Assembly (NCBI GenBank): GCA_006969625.1
Contig: CP030885.1
Coordinates: 3,855,430-3,919,429, forward strand
Direction: 5' to 3'
Length of the DNA stretch: 64,000 nt
From: Rhodospirillaceae bacterium
GTDB taxonomy: Bacteria; Pseudomonadota; Alphaproteobacteria; Kiloniellales; DSM-21159
Part shown: positions 21,383 through 30,253 of the stretch, in pieces
Layout of the letters: each line of letters starts with the position of its first letter
Position numbering within the stretch: the stretch's first letter is position 1
Notes under the pieces: model-generated
What the model was told of the DNA's origin: nothing
Databases searched by the model: none
What the model saw: only the letters and a program-made list of their open reading frames with translations
Made by a program: the position numbers and the translations under genes

Positions 21383-22999
21383 ATGAGTTCTTCCGCAACG
21401 ACCGAGAACGCGAGACTTCTGGCCGAGCGAACCCTTGCGGCGCTGCGCAGCGGGCCGAACGCCCTGACCCGCGCTCTCACCCGGCCGCTGCCGGCCTTCG
21501 CGCTGCTCGGCGGCGTCTACCTGCTGCTGCTGATCGCCCAGGTCGCACTGCAGACGGGCGGGCGCAACGACGATGCCGAGCTGCTGCTGTTCGGCCAGGA
21601 TCTGCAACTCGGCTACGACCCGAAGAACCCCCCGCTGATCGTCTGGGCCGGCTGGGCGGTCGAACAGGTCCTCGGTCCCGGCCTGCCGGCGGTGCGCGTG
21701 ACCGTGCTGGGCACGGTCTTCCTGACCTATCTCTTCGTCTGGCTCGCCGCCCGCACGGTGGTGGCGGACCGGCGCCTGGCGGTGCTGGCGGGACTGGCGC
21801 CGGCCACTCTGCTCTATGTCGCCTGGAACCCGCTGATCAATCTGTCCCACACCCTGGCGCTCGGCTGCCTGTGCGCGGCGACCCTGGCCGCCGCCCTGGC
21901 CTTCTTCGCGCGGCCCGGCAGGCCGCGTGCCCTGCTGCTCGGCCTGGCCGTCGGGCTGGGGCTGCTCACCAAGTACAACTTCGCGGTCTTCCTCGGCGGC
22001 CTGTCACTCGCCGCACTTGCCGTGCCGCAGGCTCGCCGCGCGCTGTTCGCCCGCCACAGCCTGGCCGCCATCCCGGTCGTCCTGGCGGTGGCCGGTCCCC
22101 ACTACCTCTGGCTGATCGATCAGCACGAGGCCGCTGCCGCCATCCTCGAGAGCAAGTGGGGGCTAAACGACCAGCAGCCGTGGCTGTCCGGGGTACTGGA
22201 GGGTCTCCGCGCCGTCCTGCAGGGCAGCCTGAGCTTCCTGCTGCCGATGCTGGCGCTGGTGCCGCTGATCTTCTGGTACGCCTTCGTGCCGGGGCGCAGG
22301 GCGACGGCCAGCGAGCCGTCCGAGAGCGGGCGAGACGCACGGCGGCGGGTCGCCGGCCTGGCGCATCTCTTCATGCTGCTGCTGATGGCCCTCGCCACCC
22401 TGTTTGGCGCGACCCAGTTCGCCACCCACCACTTCTTCTTCCTGATCGGCCTGCCGGTCTGGCTGTTCGCGGTGATCGACCGCACCCCAGTACGGGCCTG
22501 GTCGCTGAACCTCTTCAGCCTGACGGTCGTCGGCTGCCTGCTGGCGGTCGTGCTCTCCTACTTCGGCTGGATCGAGCAGAACGCGCGCAAGTGCAGCAAA
22601 TGCGGCCTGCTGATGCCCTACGAGACCTACGCCGCGGGCCTGCGCGCCGCCGGCTTCGATCCGGGGACCGTGCTGATCCTGGGTCCGGGCGACTTCCTGC
22701 CGGCCGAGCAGATGCGGCCCTGGATGCCCGAGGCGCGCTACCTGCGCCCCGAGGGCGAGGTTAAGCGGTTCTTCGTGCCGTCCGCCAACGCGGAGCCTGG
22801 CGACTGCGCCATCGTTTGGTTGGACTCGCGCTTTCCCGAGTTCGGCCCGCGGCTGCGCAGCGAGGGGGTGGCGGGCTACCCGCCGCTGCCGGAGACGACG
22901 CTGTTCGGCCGCGTCGAGGGAACGTTGCCGCTGTACGGCCGCGACGCGCCGGCGATGAGCTATGCCCTCGTCGAGGGCGGCCTCGGCACCTGCCGCTAG
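21383..22999 (+). CDS. GT39-type membrane glycosyltransferase
   Basis: A 538-residue, multi-pass membrane protein (about ten hydrophobic segments). Early loop residues [13 protein letters not shown] and [14 protein letters not shown] match the dolichyl-phosphate-mannose-protein mannosyltransferase-like (PMT_2/GT39) family, in which the first loop carries acidic catalytic residues. Family members transfer sugars from polyprenyl-phosphate donors onto lipids or proteins at the outer face of the inner membrane. The C-terminal 130 residues are soluble and contain CSKCG. The acceptor is unknown. It is divergent from thiY and upstream of accA. Confidence 0.87.
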   Translation: MSSSATTENARLLAERTLAALRSGPNALTRALTRPLPAFALLGGVYLLLLIAQVALQTGGRNDDAELLLFGQDLQLGYDPKNPPLIVWAGWAVEQVLGPGLPAVRVTVLGTVFLTYLFVWLAARTVVADRRLAVLAGLAPATLLYVAWNPLINLSHTLALGCLCAATLAAALAFFARPGRPRALLLGLAVGLGLLTKYNFAVFLGGLSLAALAVPQARRALFARHSLAAIPVVLAVAGPHYLWLIDQHEAAAAILESKWGLNDQQPWLSGVLEGLRAVLQGSLSFLLPMLALVPLIFWYAFVPGRRATASEPSESGRDARRRVAGLAHLFMLLLMALATLFGATQFATHHFFFLIGLPVWLFAVIDRTPVRAWSLNLFSLTVVGCLLAVVLSYFGWIEQNARKCSKCGLLMPYETYAAGLRAAGFDPGTVLILGPGDFLPAEQMRPWMPEARYLRPEGEVKRFFVPSANAEPGDCAIVWLDSRFPEFGPRLRSEGVAGYPPLPETTLFGRVEGTLPLYGRDAPAMSYALVEGGLGTCR

Positions 23000-23061
23000 C
23001 ACCCGCGCCGAGGCCGGATTTGCGGCTGTGCGCCGGCACGAGCTGTGCTATCTCCCGCGCC

Positions 23062-24018
23062 ATGCGTCACTACCTGGATTTCGAGAAGCCGGTCGCCGAG
23101 CTGGAAGGCAAGATCGAGGAGCTCAAACACCTCTCCGACGCCGGCGACCTGAACATCGCCGAGGAGGTGCAGCGCCTGCAGACCAAGGCCGACCGGCTGC
23201 TGCGCAGCACCTACGCCAAGCTGAGCGCCTGGCAGAAGACCCAGGTGGCGCGGCACCCTCAGCGCCCCCAGGCCAGCGACTACATCGCCCAGCTCGTCAC
23301 CGACTTCACGCCGCTGACCGGCGACCGCCTGTATGGCGAGGACCGCGCGATCCTGAGCGGTCTGGGCCGCCTGGGCGGTCACGCCTGCGTCGTGCTCGGC
23401 CAGGAAAAGGGCAAGGACCTGACCAGCCGCCAGACCCACAACTTCGGCATGGCCCGGCCGGAGGGCTACCGCAAGGCGCAGCGCCTGATGCGCCTGGCCC
23501 AGCGCTTCGGCCTGCCGGTGATCACCTTCGTCGACACGCCCGGCGCCTACCCCGGCATCGGCGCCGAGGAGCGCGGCCAGGCCGAGGCGATCGCCAAGTC
23601 GATCGAAGTCTCGCTCGGCCTCGACGTGCCGGTGATCGCCGTGGTCATCGGCGAGGGCGGCTCCGGCGGCGCGGTGGCGCTGGCCAGCGCCGACCGGGTG
23701 CTGATGCTGGAGCACGCGGTCTATTCGGTGATCTCGCCGGAAGGCTGCGCCTCGATCCTCTGGCGCTCGGCCGATCACGCCAAGGACGCGGCCGAGGCGT
23801 TGCGCCTGACGGCGCAGGACCTGCACCGCCTGGGCGTGATCGACACGGTGATCGAAGAGCCGGTCGGCGGCGCCCACCGCGCGCCACAGGACACGGTGGC
23901 CACCGTCGGCCGCGCGCTGCAGGGCGCACTGGAAGAGCGGCTGGCGGTGCCGCGCGGCGAGCTGCGCCAGCAGCGCCGCCAGAAGTTCCTGGAGATGGGC
24001 CAGGCCGGACTGGGCTGA
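23062..24018 (+). CDS. accA: Acetyl-CoA carboxylase carboxyltransferase, alpha subunit
   Basis: A 318-residue protein starting [18 protein letters not shown], the normal AccA start. The carboxyltransferase core has [36 protein letters not shown] and [14 protein letters not shown]. With AccD it transfers the carboxyl group from biotin to acetyl-CoA, the first committed step of fatty-acid synthesis. It is separated by only 62 bases from the GT39-type gene upstream and is followed by a hairpin. Confidence 0.97.
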   Translation: MRHYLDFEKPVAELEGKIEELKHLSDAGDLNIAEEVQRLQTKADRLLRSTYAKLSAWQKTQVARHPQRPQASDYIAQLVTDFTPLTGDRLYGEDRAILSGLGRLGGHACVVLGQEKGKDLTSRQTHNFGMARPEGYRKAQRLMRLAQRFGLPVITFVDTPGAYPGIGAEERGQAEAIAKSIEVSLGLDVPVIAVVIGEGGSGGAVALASADRVLMLEHAVYSVISPEGCASILWRSADHAKDAAEALRLTAQDLHRLGVIDTVIEEPVGGAHRAPQDTVATVGRALQGALEERLAVPRGELRQQRRQKFLEMGQAGLG

Positions 24019-24066
24019 GCCGCCAGGGCGCGGCGCAGCGGATGCGCCGGGTCCCGAAAACGCGAC

Positions 24067-24086
24067 GGCCCGCCGAAGGGCGGGCC
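24067..24086 (-). terminator. Terminator between accA and rpmB
   Basis: GGCCCGCC and GGCGGGCC form a perfect 8-bp stem closed by a C(UUCG)G loop on the minus strand. A TTTT stretch follows shortly after on that strand. It lies downstream of both convergent genes and so may serve both. Confidence 0.7.
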
Positions 24087-24115
24087 GGGCTGCGGGCGAA
24101 CTGGAAGAGAGGCCG

Positions 24116-24415
24116 TCAGACGCTCGCCTGCTTGCGCGCCTTGGCCTTTTCGATCTGGCGCTTGACCCGCAGCGCCTCGGCGCCGAGCTTGGCGCGCGCC
24201 GTGCCGGTCAGGAAGGCGTCCAGGCCGCCCTTGTGCTCGATGGTGCGGATCGCGCGGGTCGACAGGCGCAGGCGCACCATCTTGCCGAGCGCGTCGCTGT
24301 ACAGCGCCGTCGTCTGCATGTTGGGCAGGAAGCGCCGGCGCGTCTTGTTGTTCGCGTGGCTGACGTTGTTGCCGGACATCACGGACTTGCCGACGAAGGC
24401 GCAACGGCGGGCCAT
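24116..24415 (-). CDS. rpmB: 50S ribosomal protein L28
   Basis: A 99-residue basic protein starting [20 protein letters not shown], with [11 protein letters not shown] and [14 protein letters not shown]. These are the standard L28 motifs, and the length is typical of alphaproteobacteria. It stands alone rather than with rpmG. Confidence 0.97.
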   Translation of the reverse strand: MARRCAFVGKSVMSGNNVSHANNKTRRRFLPNMQTTALYSDALGKMVRLRLSTRAIRTIEHKGGLDAFLTGTARAKLGAEALRVKRQIEKAKARKQASV

Positions 24416-24466
24416 CTGACTGTTCCTCGACTGGACTTCTGTTGGGCGGTCGGCGCGAAAGCGCGC

Positions 24467-24497
24467 AAAAGACCGCGGGCGGCCGAACCCGGCCGCC
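24467..24497 (-). terminator. Terminator downstream of meaB
   Basis: On the minus strand GGCGGCC and GGCCGCC form a 7-bp stem with a six-base loop. After it comes CGCGGTCTTTT. It begins about 40 bases after the meaB stop and lies in the leader of rpmB. Confidence 0.6.
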
Positions 24498-24535
24498 GCG
24501 CGAAGCCGGGGTTGTAAGCAGGAGAAGGCCCGTCG

Positions 24536-25531
24536 TCAAGCCTCCGCAGGCGCCACCCCGAACGCCCGCAGCAACTCCTCCGCGGCCAGCCCCGGCGTCG
24601 TCTCGCCGGCCATGACGGCGCGTTCGGCCTCGGGCAGGGCTGCGGCGACCGCCGGGTGGCGGCGGAAGCGTTCGCGCAGGGTGTCGTCGATCTCGCTCCA
24701 CAGCCAGGCGCGCGCCTGTTCGGCGCGGCGCTTCGCCAGCCCCGCTTCGCCGATGGCCGTGCGGTAGTCGCCGACCGCTCGCCAGATTTCCGGGATGCCC
24801 TGGCCGGTCAGGGACGAGCAACGCAGCACCGGGACCTGCCAGGCGGCGTTCGCCGGCCGCAGCATGCGCAGGGCTGACTGGTACTCGGCGGCGGCGCGCG
24901 CGGCGGCGTCCGTCATCTCGCCGTCGGCCTTGTTCACCGCCACCAGGTCGGCGATCTCCACCACGCCCTTCTTGATGCCCTGCAGCTCGTCGCCGCCGCT
25001 GGGCAGCAGCAGCAACAGGAAGAGGTCGACCATGTCGGCCACCGCAGTCTCCGACTGGCCGACGCCGACCGTCTCGACGATCGCCACGTCGAAGCCGGCC
25101 GCCTCGCAGGCCAGCATCGCCTCGCGGGTGCGCCGGGCGACGCCGCCGAGCGAGCCGCCGGTCGGCGAAGGGCGGATGAAGGCCTCGGGGCTGCGCGCGA
25201 GCTGCTCCATGCGCGTCTTGTCGCCCAGGATCGAGCCGCCGGTGCGCCGGCTCGTCGGGTCGATCGCCAGCACCGCCACCTTGTGGCCCTGCGCGATCAG
25301 GTGGCCGCCGAAGGCCTCGATGAAGGTCGACTTGCCAACGCCGGGTACCCCGGAGATGCCGAGGCGCACCGAGTTGCCCGTCCGCGGCAGCACCTCGGCC
25401 AAGAGATCCTCGGCGTCGCGCCGGTGGTCGGGCCGGGTCGACTCGATCAGCGTGATGGCGCGCGCCAGCGCCCGGCGGTTGCCGGCCAGCAGCGCGTCGG
25501 CGAGGGAACCGGAGGCGGGCGAATCGGGCAT
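24536..25531 (-). CDS. meaB: Methylmalonyl-CoA mutase-associated G-protein chaperone
   Basis: A 331-residue G3E GTPase. The Walker A is [18 protein letters not shown] (about residue 62), followed by [21 protein letters not shown], the switch region TVGVGQSE and the base-specifying NKAD. MeaB/ArgK protects and reloads B12-dependent methylmalonyl-CoA mutase. The mutase gene is about 7 kb away at 32656-34809 rather than adjacent. Older databases may call this 'LAO/AO transport system ATPase', which is outdated. Confidence 0.94.
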   Translation of the reverse strand: MPDSPASGSLADALLAGNRRALARAITLIESTRPDHRRDAEDLLAEVLPRTGNSVRLGISGVPGVGKSTFIEAFGGHLIAQGHKVAVLAIDPTSRRTGGSILGDKTRMEQLARSPEAFIRPSPTGGSLGGVARRTREAMLACEAAGFDVAIVETVGVGQSETAVADMVDLFLLLLLPSGGDELQGIKKGVVEIADLVAVNKADGEMTDAAARAAAEYQSALRMLRPANAAWQVPVLRCSSLTGQGIPEIWRAVGDYRTAIGEAGLAKRRAEQARAWLWSEIDDTLRERFRRHPAVAAALPEAERAVMAGETTPGLAAEELLRAFGVAPAEA

Positions 25532-25603
25532 GCCCGGAAGCTAGCCGAGCCGCCGCGGGCGGGCCAAGCCCGCCGTGCGATCCCGCTCCCTGCCGCCGGT
25601 CGG

Positions 25604-26260
25604 TCAGCTCGGCTCGGCGGCTGCCTGCTTGCGGCGGGCGTAATGGCGCGCCGCCTTGGCGCGGTTGCCGCAGGCCGCCATGCTGCACCAGCGGCGCGGC
25701 CGGCCCCGGCCGCGGTCCAGGAACAGCCAGGAGCAGCGGGCGCAGCTCCGCAGCCTGGCGAGTTCCGGGCCCGACAGCAGATCCTGCGCCGCCAGGGCGA
25801 GGCGATGCAGCGGCAGCCGCAAGCCGCTGCCCGCGACGGAGAGGCGCCATCGGTATGTGCCGGCTCTGGCCGCCAGCTCGGCAGCAGCCAGGGCGTGGCG
25901 GATTTCCTGCGTCACCGGCTCCGGCGGCGCCGGAGCATCGGTCAGGCCCTGGGCCTGCGCGGAGGCCAGCGACGTCAGCAGCCCATGCAGCGCCTCGCGG
26001 AAGCCTTTCGCACGGTGCAGCAGTGCGTCGGCCTGCGCCGGCTCCACCTCGGCCGCGCGCGCCAGCGCTGCAGCCTCCGCCGCCTCCAGGAGCCCCACCG
26101 CCGCCGCCCATCCGAGCAGCGCGCCATAGCCGCTGAGCCGGTCACGGTCGCGCGCCTTCGTGCGTCCGCCGGCGGTGTTGACGAAGTCGAGGGCCGGGTG
26201 CCCGCCGACCAGTTCCTCGTCGGTCCAGGCCCCAGCGCGCGTAGTGGCTAACTTAACCAT
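25604..26260 (-). CDS. ABATE/CGNR zinc-finger regulator-like protein
   Basis: A 218-residue protein. An N-terminal ABATE domain (EELVGGHPALDFVNTAGGR near residue 15) is followed by a C-terminal CGNR zinc finger: CARCSWLFLD, then WCSMAACGNRAKAARHY, giving four cysteines. The CGNR finger is a predicted DNA-binding domain, and many such proteins sit next to genes they probably control. Here it is divergent from a dehalogenase-like hydrolase across an 84-base gap holding three TTGACAG boxes. The start ATG at 26260 lies at the edge of that gap. Confidence 0.9.
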   Translation of the reverse strand: MVKLATTRAGAWTDEELVGGHPALDFVNTAGGRTKARDRDRLSGYGALLGWAAAVGLLEAAEAAALARAAEVEPAQADALLHRAKGFREALHGLLTSLASAQAQGLTDAPAPPEPVTQEIRHALAAAELAARAGTYRWRLSVAGSGLRLPLHRLALAAQDLLSGPELARLRSCARCSWLFLDRGRGRPRRWCSMAACGNRAKAARHYARRKQAAAEPS

Positions 26261-26271
26261 TAAATGCGATC

Positions 26272-26324
26272 TTGACAGTTATATATCTCTGCTGTCAATC
26301 TAACCTTTGAGTTTGAATTGACAG
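26272..26324. promoter_or_regulatory. Operator-like TTGACAG repeats between divergent genes
   Basis: TTGACAG occurs at 26272-26278 and 26318-26324 on the plus strand, and its complement CTGTCAA at 26292-26298. The first two form an inverted pair spaced by 13 bases. The two plus-strand copies extend to TTGACAGTTA(T/G)ATA. The region is AT-rich compared with its surroundings. This pattern suits a dimeric regulator acting on both promoters; TTGACA also matches a sigma70 -35 box, so some copies may be promoter elements. Confidence 0.6.
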
Positions 26325-26344
26325 TTAGATAAGGAGGGTGCGCG

Positions 26345-27202
26345 ATGACCGCTTGGCTGAATGATCGTTTGCCGGTTGCGGGACACACGATCCGCTGCGG
26401 CGTCCTGGGGCCGGCCCAGGCGCCGCCGCTCGTGCTGGTGCACGGCACGCCCTTCTCCTCCCACGAATGGCACCGCGTCGCCCCCTGGCTGGCGCGGCAT
26501 TTCCGAGTGCACGCCTTCGACCTGCTCGGCTATGGCCAATCCGACAAGGGCGACCTGCCGGACGTCTCGCTGGGCATCCAGAACCAGGTCCTGGCCGCCG
26601 CGCTCGCGCATTGGCAGCTCGCCGCGCCGCATGTCGTCGCGCACGACTTCGGCGGCGCGACGGCGCTTCGCGGGCATCTGCTGAACGGGCTCGACTATGC
26701 CTCGCTGACCCTGATCGACCCGGTCGCTCTGCGTCCCTGGGGCTCGCCCTTCGTCAGCCACGTGCGCCAGTACGAGGACGCCTTCGCCGGCATGCCGGCC
26801 TACGCACACGAAGCGCTGCTCGACGCCTACCTGCGCACGGCCATTGCGCGGCCGATCGGCGCCGCCGAGCTGCAGCCCTACAAGCGGCCCTGGCTGGGTG
26901 CCGAGGGGCAGACGGCCTTCTACCGCCAGATCGCGCAGATGGACATGCGCTACACCGACGAGGTCGAGGAACGCTACGGCGAGGTGCGCTGCCCGACCCA
27001 GATGCTGTGGGGGACGGAGGACGCCTGGATTCCGCTGGAGACGGGCCGCCGCCTGGCCGAAATGCTGCCGCTCGAGCGGTTCGTCGAGGTGCCCGGCGCC
27101 GGGCACCTTGTGCAGGAGGACGCGCCAGAGGCGATCCTCGCCGCGCTGCTGGACTTCGCGCCGCTGTGCGCGGCGGCGGGCGGCATGGTCGCGGCGGCGT
27201 GA
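26345..27202 (+). CDS. Alpha/beta hydrolase with aspartate nucleophile (dehalogenase/epoxide hydrolase-like)
   Basis: A 285-residue hydrolase with AAGGAGG eight bases before the start. The oxyanion motif is VHGTPFSSHEW. The nucleophile elbow reads VVAHDFGGATAL, with Asp where serine hydrolases have Ser, as in haloalkane dehalogenases, fluoroacetate dehalogenases and epoxide hydrolases. The acid region (WGTEDAWIP) and base (PGAGHLVQED) are present. Specificity cannot be read from sequence alone. Its expression is probably controlled by the divergent CGNR protein. Confidence 0.9.
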   Translation: MTAWLNDRLPVAGHTIRCGVLGPAQAPPLVLVHGTPFSSHEWHRVAPWLARHFRVHAFDLLGYGQSDKGDLPDVSLGIQNQVLAAALAHWQLAAPHVVAHDFGGATALRGHLLNGLDYASLTLIDPVALRPWGSPFVSHVRQYEDAFAGMPAYAHEALLDAYLRTAIARPIGAAELQPYKRPWLGAEGQTAFYRQIAQMDMRYTDEVEERYGEVRCPTQMLWGTEDAWIPLETGRRLAEMLPLERFVEVPGAGHLVQEDAPEAILAALLDFAPLCAAAGGMVAAA

Positions 27203-27215
27203 GCGCCGGGCGAGG

Positions 27216-29051
27216 TCAGACCTCCGTCTTTTCCACCGCCTGCCGCGCCTCCTGCTGGCGCTGCCACATGGCGGCGTAGACCCCGCCGCGCGCCAGAAGC
27301 TCGGCGTGGCGTCCGCGCTCGACGATGCGCCCGGCCTCCAGAACCAGGATCTCGTTGGCCTCGACCACGGTGGACAGGCGGTGGGCGATCACCAGGGTGG
27401 TGCGCCCGCGGCTGACCTCGCGCAAGTTGGCCTGGATCTCGCGCTCCGTGTGGGTGTCGAGCGCGCTGGTCGCCTCGTCGAAAACCAGGATCGCCGGGTT
27501 CTTGAGGATGGTCCGCGCGATGGCGACGCGCTGCTTCTCGCCGCCCGAGAGTTTCAGGCCGCGTTCGCCGACGGTGGTCTCGAAGCCCTGCGGCAGGGAT
27601 CGGACGAAGGTGCCGATGTGCGCCAGCTTAGCGGCCCGCTCGACGGCGGCGCGGTCGGCGTCCGGCGCGCCGTAGCCGATGTTGTAGCCGATGGTGTCGT
27701 TGAACAGAACGGTGTCCTGCGGGACGATGCCGATAGCCCGGCGCAGCGAGGCTTGAGTCACCGCGCGGATGTCCTGACCGTCGATCTCGATGCGCCCGCC
27801 GGTCACGTCGTAGAAGCGGAACAGCAGCCGGGCCAGGGTCGACTTGCCGGCGCCGGAGGGCCCGACGACGGCGACCGTGTGGCCGGGCGGCACCTCGAAG
27901 TCGATGCCGCGCAGGATCTGCCGGTCCGGCGCGTAGGCGAAGTGGACGTCGCGGAAGGCGACGCGCCCGCCGTCGAGGTCCAGGTCGGGTGCGCCCGGCC
28001 TGTCCTCGACCTGCGCCGGCTCCCTCAGCAGTTGGAACATGGTCTCCATGTCGACCAGCGACTGCTTCACCTCGCGGTAGACGAAGCCGAAGAAGTTCAA
28101 AGGCTGCGCCATCTGCATCATGTAGGCGTTGACCGCGACGAAGTCGCCCGGGGTCATGCTGCCCTCGACCACCCGCTTGGCCGCCAGCAGCATCAGCGCC
28201 GTCACGCCCACCGCGATGATCGCCGCCTGGCCGATGTTGAGAATCGACAGCGAGGTCTTGGAGGCCGTCGCCGCCGTCTCGTAGGCGCGCAGGCCGCGAT
28301 CGTAGCGCGTCGCCTCGTGCGCCTCGTTCGTGAAGTACTTCACCGTCTCGTAATTGATCAGCGAGTCGATGGCGCGGGTGTTCGCCTGCTGGTCGCTCTC
28401 GTTCATCTCGCGCCGCAGCTTCAGACGCCACTCGGTGATCTTGTAGGTGTAGACGATGTAGCCGGCGACCGTGACGAAGGTGATGGCGGCGACCTCAATG
28501 CCGTAGAGCGCCCAGAGGATGCCGCAGGACAGCGCCAGCTCGATGAAGGTCGGGATGATCGAGAAGAGCGCGAAGTTGAGCAGCGTGTCGATCGCCTTGG
28601 TGCCGCGCTCGATCACCCGGCTGAGGCCGCCGGTCTGGCGGTCGAGGTGGAACTGCAGCGACAGGCCGTGCAGGTGGCGGAAGGTCTTCAGCGCCACCTG
28701 GCGGATGGCGCGCTGGCCGACCTTGGCGAAGAAGAAGTCGCGCAGCTCCTGGAACGACAGGCTGAAGACGCGCGCCAGGCCGTAGGCGACGATGACGAAG
28801 ACCGGCACGCCGACCGCGGCCGGCAGCGTCTCGGCGCCGGCCGGAATCGACAGCGCATCCACCGCCTCTTTGTAGAGCAGCGGCACCACCACGATCGCCC
28901 CCTTGGCCGCCAGCAGGCAGGTCATGGCGATGACGACGCGCAGCTTCAGGTCCGGCCGGTCGTCCGGCCAGAGGTGCGGCAGCAGGTCCTTCAGGGTCGC
29001 CCAGTGGCTGCGGTGGCCGGGCGGCGGCGGCGAGGGCTCGAGCGGACGCAT
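27216..29051 (-). CDS. Atm1/ABCB7-type ABC exporter
   Basis: A 611-residue half-transporter with six membrane segments (about residues 35-320) and a C-terminal nucleotide-binding domain. The domain has VGPSGAGKST (Walker A), LSGGEKQRVAIARTIL (signature) and ILVFDEATSALD (Walker B). NYETVKYFTNEAHEA and the SLSFQELRDFFFAKVGQRAIR region are typical of Atm1-type exporters. These move glutathione polysulfide or heavy-metal/glutathione conjugates and are the relatives of the mitochondrial exporter. It acts in the inner membrane as a homodimer. No partner gene is adjacent. Confidence 0.95.
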   Translation of the reverse strand: MRPLEPSPPPPGHRSHWATLKDLLPHLWPDDRPDLKLRVVIAMTCLLAAKGAIVVVPLLYKEAVDALSIPAGAETLPAAVGVPVFVIVAYGLARVFSLSFQELRDFFFAKVGQRAIRQVALKTFRHLHGLSLQFHLDRQTGGLSRVIERGTKAIDTLLNFALFSIIPTFIELALSCGILWALYGIEVAAITFVTVAGYIVYTYKITEWRLKLRREMNESDQQANTRAIDSLINYETVKYFTNEAHEATRYDRGLRAYETAATASKTSLSILNIGQAAIIAVGVTALMLLAAKRVVEGSMTPGDFVAVNAYMMQMAQPLNFFGFVYREVKQSLVDMETMFQLLREPAQVEDRPGAPDLDLDGGRVAFRDVHFAYAPDRQILRGIDFEVPPGHTVAVVGPSGAGKSTLARLLFRFYDVTGGRIEIDGQDIRAVTQASLRRAIGIVPQDTVLFNDTIGYNIGYGAPDADRAAVERAAKLAHIGTFVRSLPQGFETTVGERGLKLSGGEKQRVAIARTILKNPAILVFDEATSALDTHTEREIQANLREVSRGRTTLVIAHRLSTVVEANEILVLEAGRIVERGRHAELLARGGVYAAMWQRQQEARQAVEKTEV

Positions 29052-29320
29052 CGCGGCGTCAGCCGCGCAGCGCCCGGCAACGCCGGGGGCCTGCGGGATC
29101 GGGATCGGCGGAGAGGGTCAAGCGGCGCTCCGGGTCGCAGGCCGCGGCCTGCGCGGGTTTTCGTTGACAGCCCCCTGATATAGGGCCGACCGGGCCGAGA
29201 CAAATTGCGCGTTTGCCATGCACCGCGCTCGGGTTGCCGCTGCGGCGAAGGCCTGCGAGCGTAGTCGCCCCGAGCCGTTGCGCGCCGGCCAGGGCCCGGA
29301 CAGGGATCGGAGGACGGAGC

Positions 29321-30253
29321 ATGGGGTCAGCCGCCGGCGGCCAGGGCTACCTGCGCGGGGTCGCCTTCGCGGTGGCCGGCGCCTTCTTCGCCGCCGCCTA
29401 CTTCATCCCCTACAAGGCCGCGGTCGCGCTGGTCGCACCGGAGGTCTTCGTCTTCCTGCTGTATTCCATCGGCTTCGGGCTGACCTTTGCCGGCGGGCTG
29501 CTGCGGCGCACGCGCATCCGGCTCGACCGGCCGACCCTGGTGGGCGGCGTCGTGCTGGCGGCGCTTTCGGTGCTGGCGCACGTTTCCATCGGCAAGTCGC
29601 TGCAGGGGCTGGATCCGGCCCTCGCCACCGTGATGGTGCGCACGCAGATCCTCTTCGTTCTGCTGATGGAAAGTGCGTTCTTGCGGATTCCGGCAGCGCC
29701 GCTGGTGCGCCCCTGCGCCCTGGTCGTGCTGGCCGGCATCGCCCTGCTCAATATCACCGAGGACCTGACCCTCTCGGCGGGCTTCGGCTTCTACCTCTGG
29801 GGCGCACTGGCGGCCCTCTGCTTCGGCGCCATGCAGATCTACATCAAGCGCTTCAACCGCGGCTCCCACCCGATTACCTTGAACTACTGCCGTCTGTTCT
29901 TCGGCGCGCTCGCCATCGCACTGGTGCCGGGCGCGGTGGCGGGCGTGCCGCATGTTCCTCTCGAGGGCTGGGGTCTGATCGCCGCCGCCGCATTGGTCGG
30001 CCCGGTGCTGTCGCGAATCTTCCAGATCTACGCGCTGCAGACGCTGACGCCGTCGCAAGTGGTGCTGGTCGACATGCTGGCCCCGGCCTTCGCCGCGCTG
30101 CTCGCCTGGCTGCTGCTGGGCATGCTGCCGACGCCGCTGCAGGGGCTGGGCGGCGCCGTGATCATGCTGGGGATCGTGCTGCCCGTGGCCTGGCCCTGGG
30201 TGCGCGCCCGGCTCTACACTTCGCGCCCCAGCGAGCGAGACAGCAGCAGGTAG
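29321..30253 (+). CDS. EamA/DMT-family transporter
   Basis: A 310-residue protein with about ten membrane segments in two EamA repeats. GRMELF-like anchors are absent, but repeat 1 ends with ITEDLTLSAG and repeat 2 has the conserved LTPSQVVLVDMLAPAFAALLAWLLLGMLP. The family exports or imports small metabolites; the substrate is unknown. A GGAGGACGGAGC leader precedes the ATG. The last 40 bases overlap the 3' end of the convergent coiled-coil gene. Confidence 0.9.
   Translation: MGSAAGGQGYLRGVAFAVAGAFFAAAYFIPYKAAVALVAPEVFVFLLYSIGFGLTFAGGLLRRTRIRLDRPTLVGGVVLAALSVLAHVSIGKSLQGLDPALATVMVRTQILFVLLMESAFLRIPAAPLVRPCALVVLAGIALLNITEDLTLSAGFGFYLWGALAALCFGAMQIYIKRFNRGSHPITLNYCRLFFGALAIALVPGAVAGVPHVPLEGWGLIAAAALVGPVLSRIFQIYALQTLTPSQVVLVDMLAPAFAALLAWLLLGMLPTPLQGLGGAVIMLGIVLPVAWPWVRARLYTSRPSERDSSR

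Noticed and set aside
23775..26111. A 778-residue minus-strand frame
   Set aside because: It covers rpmB, meaB and the CGNR gene in the wrong frame; no homology.
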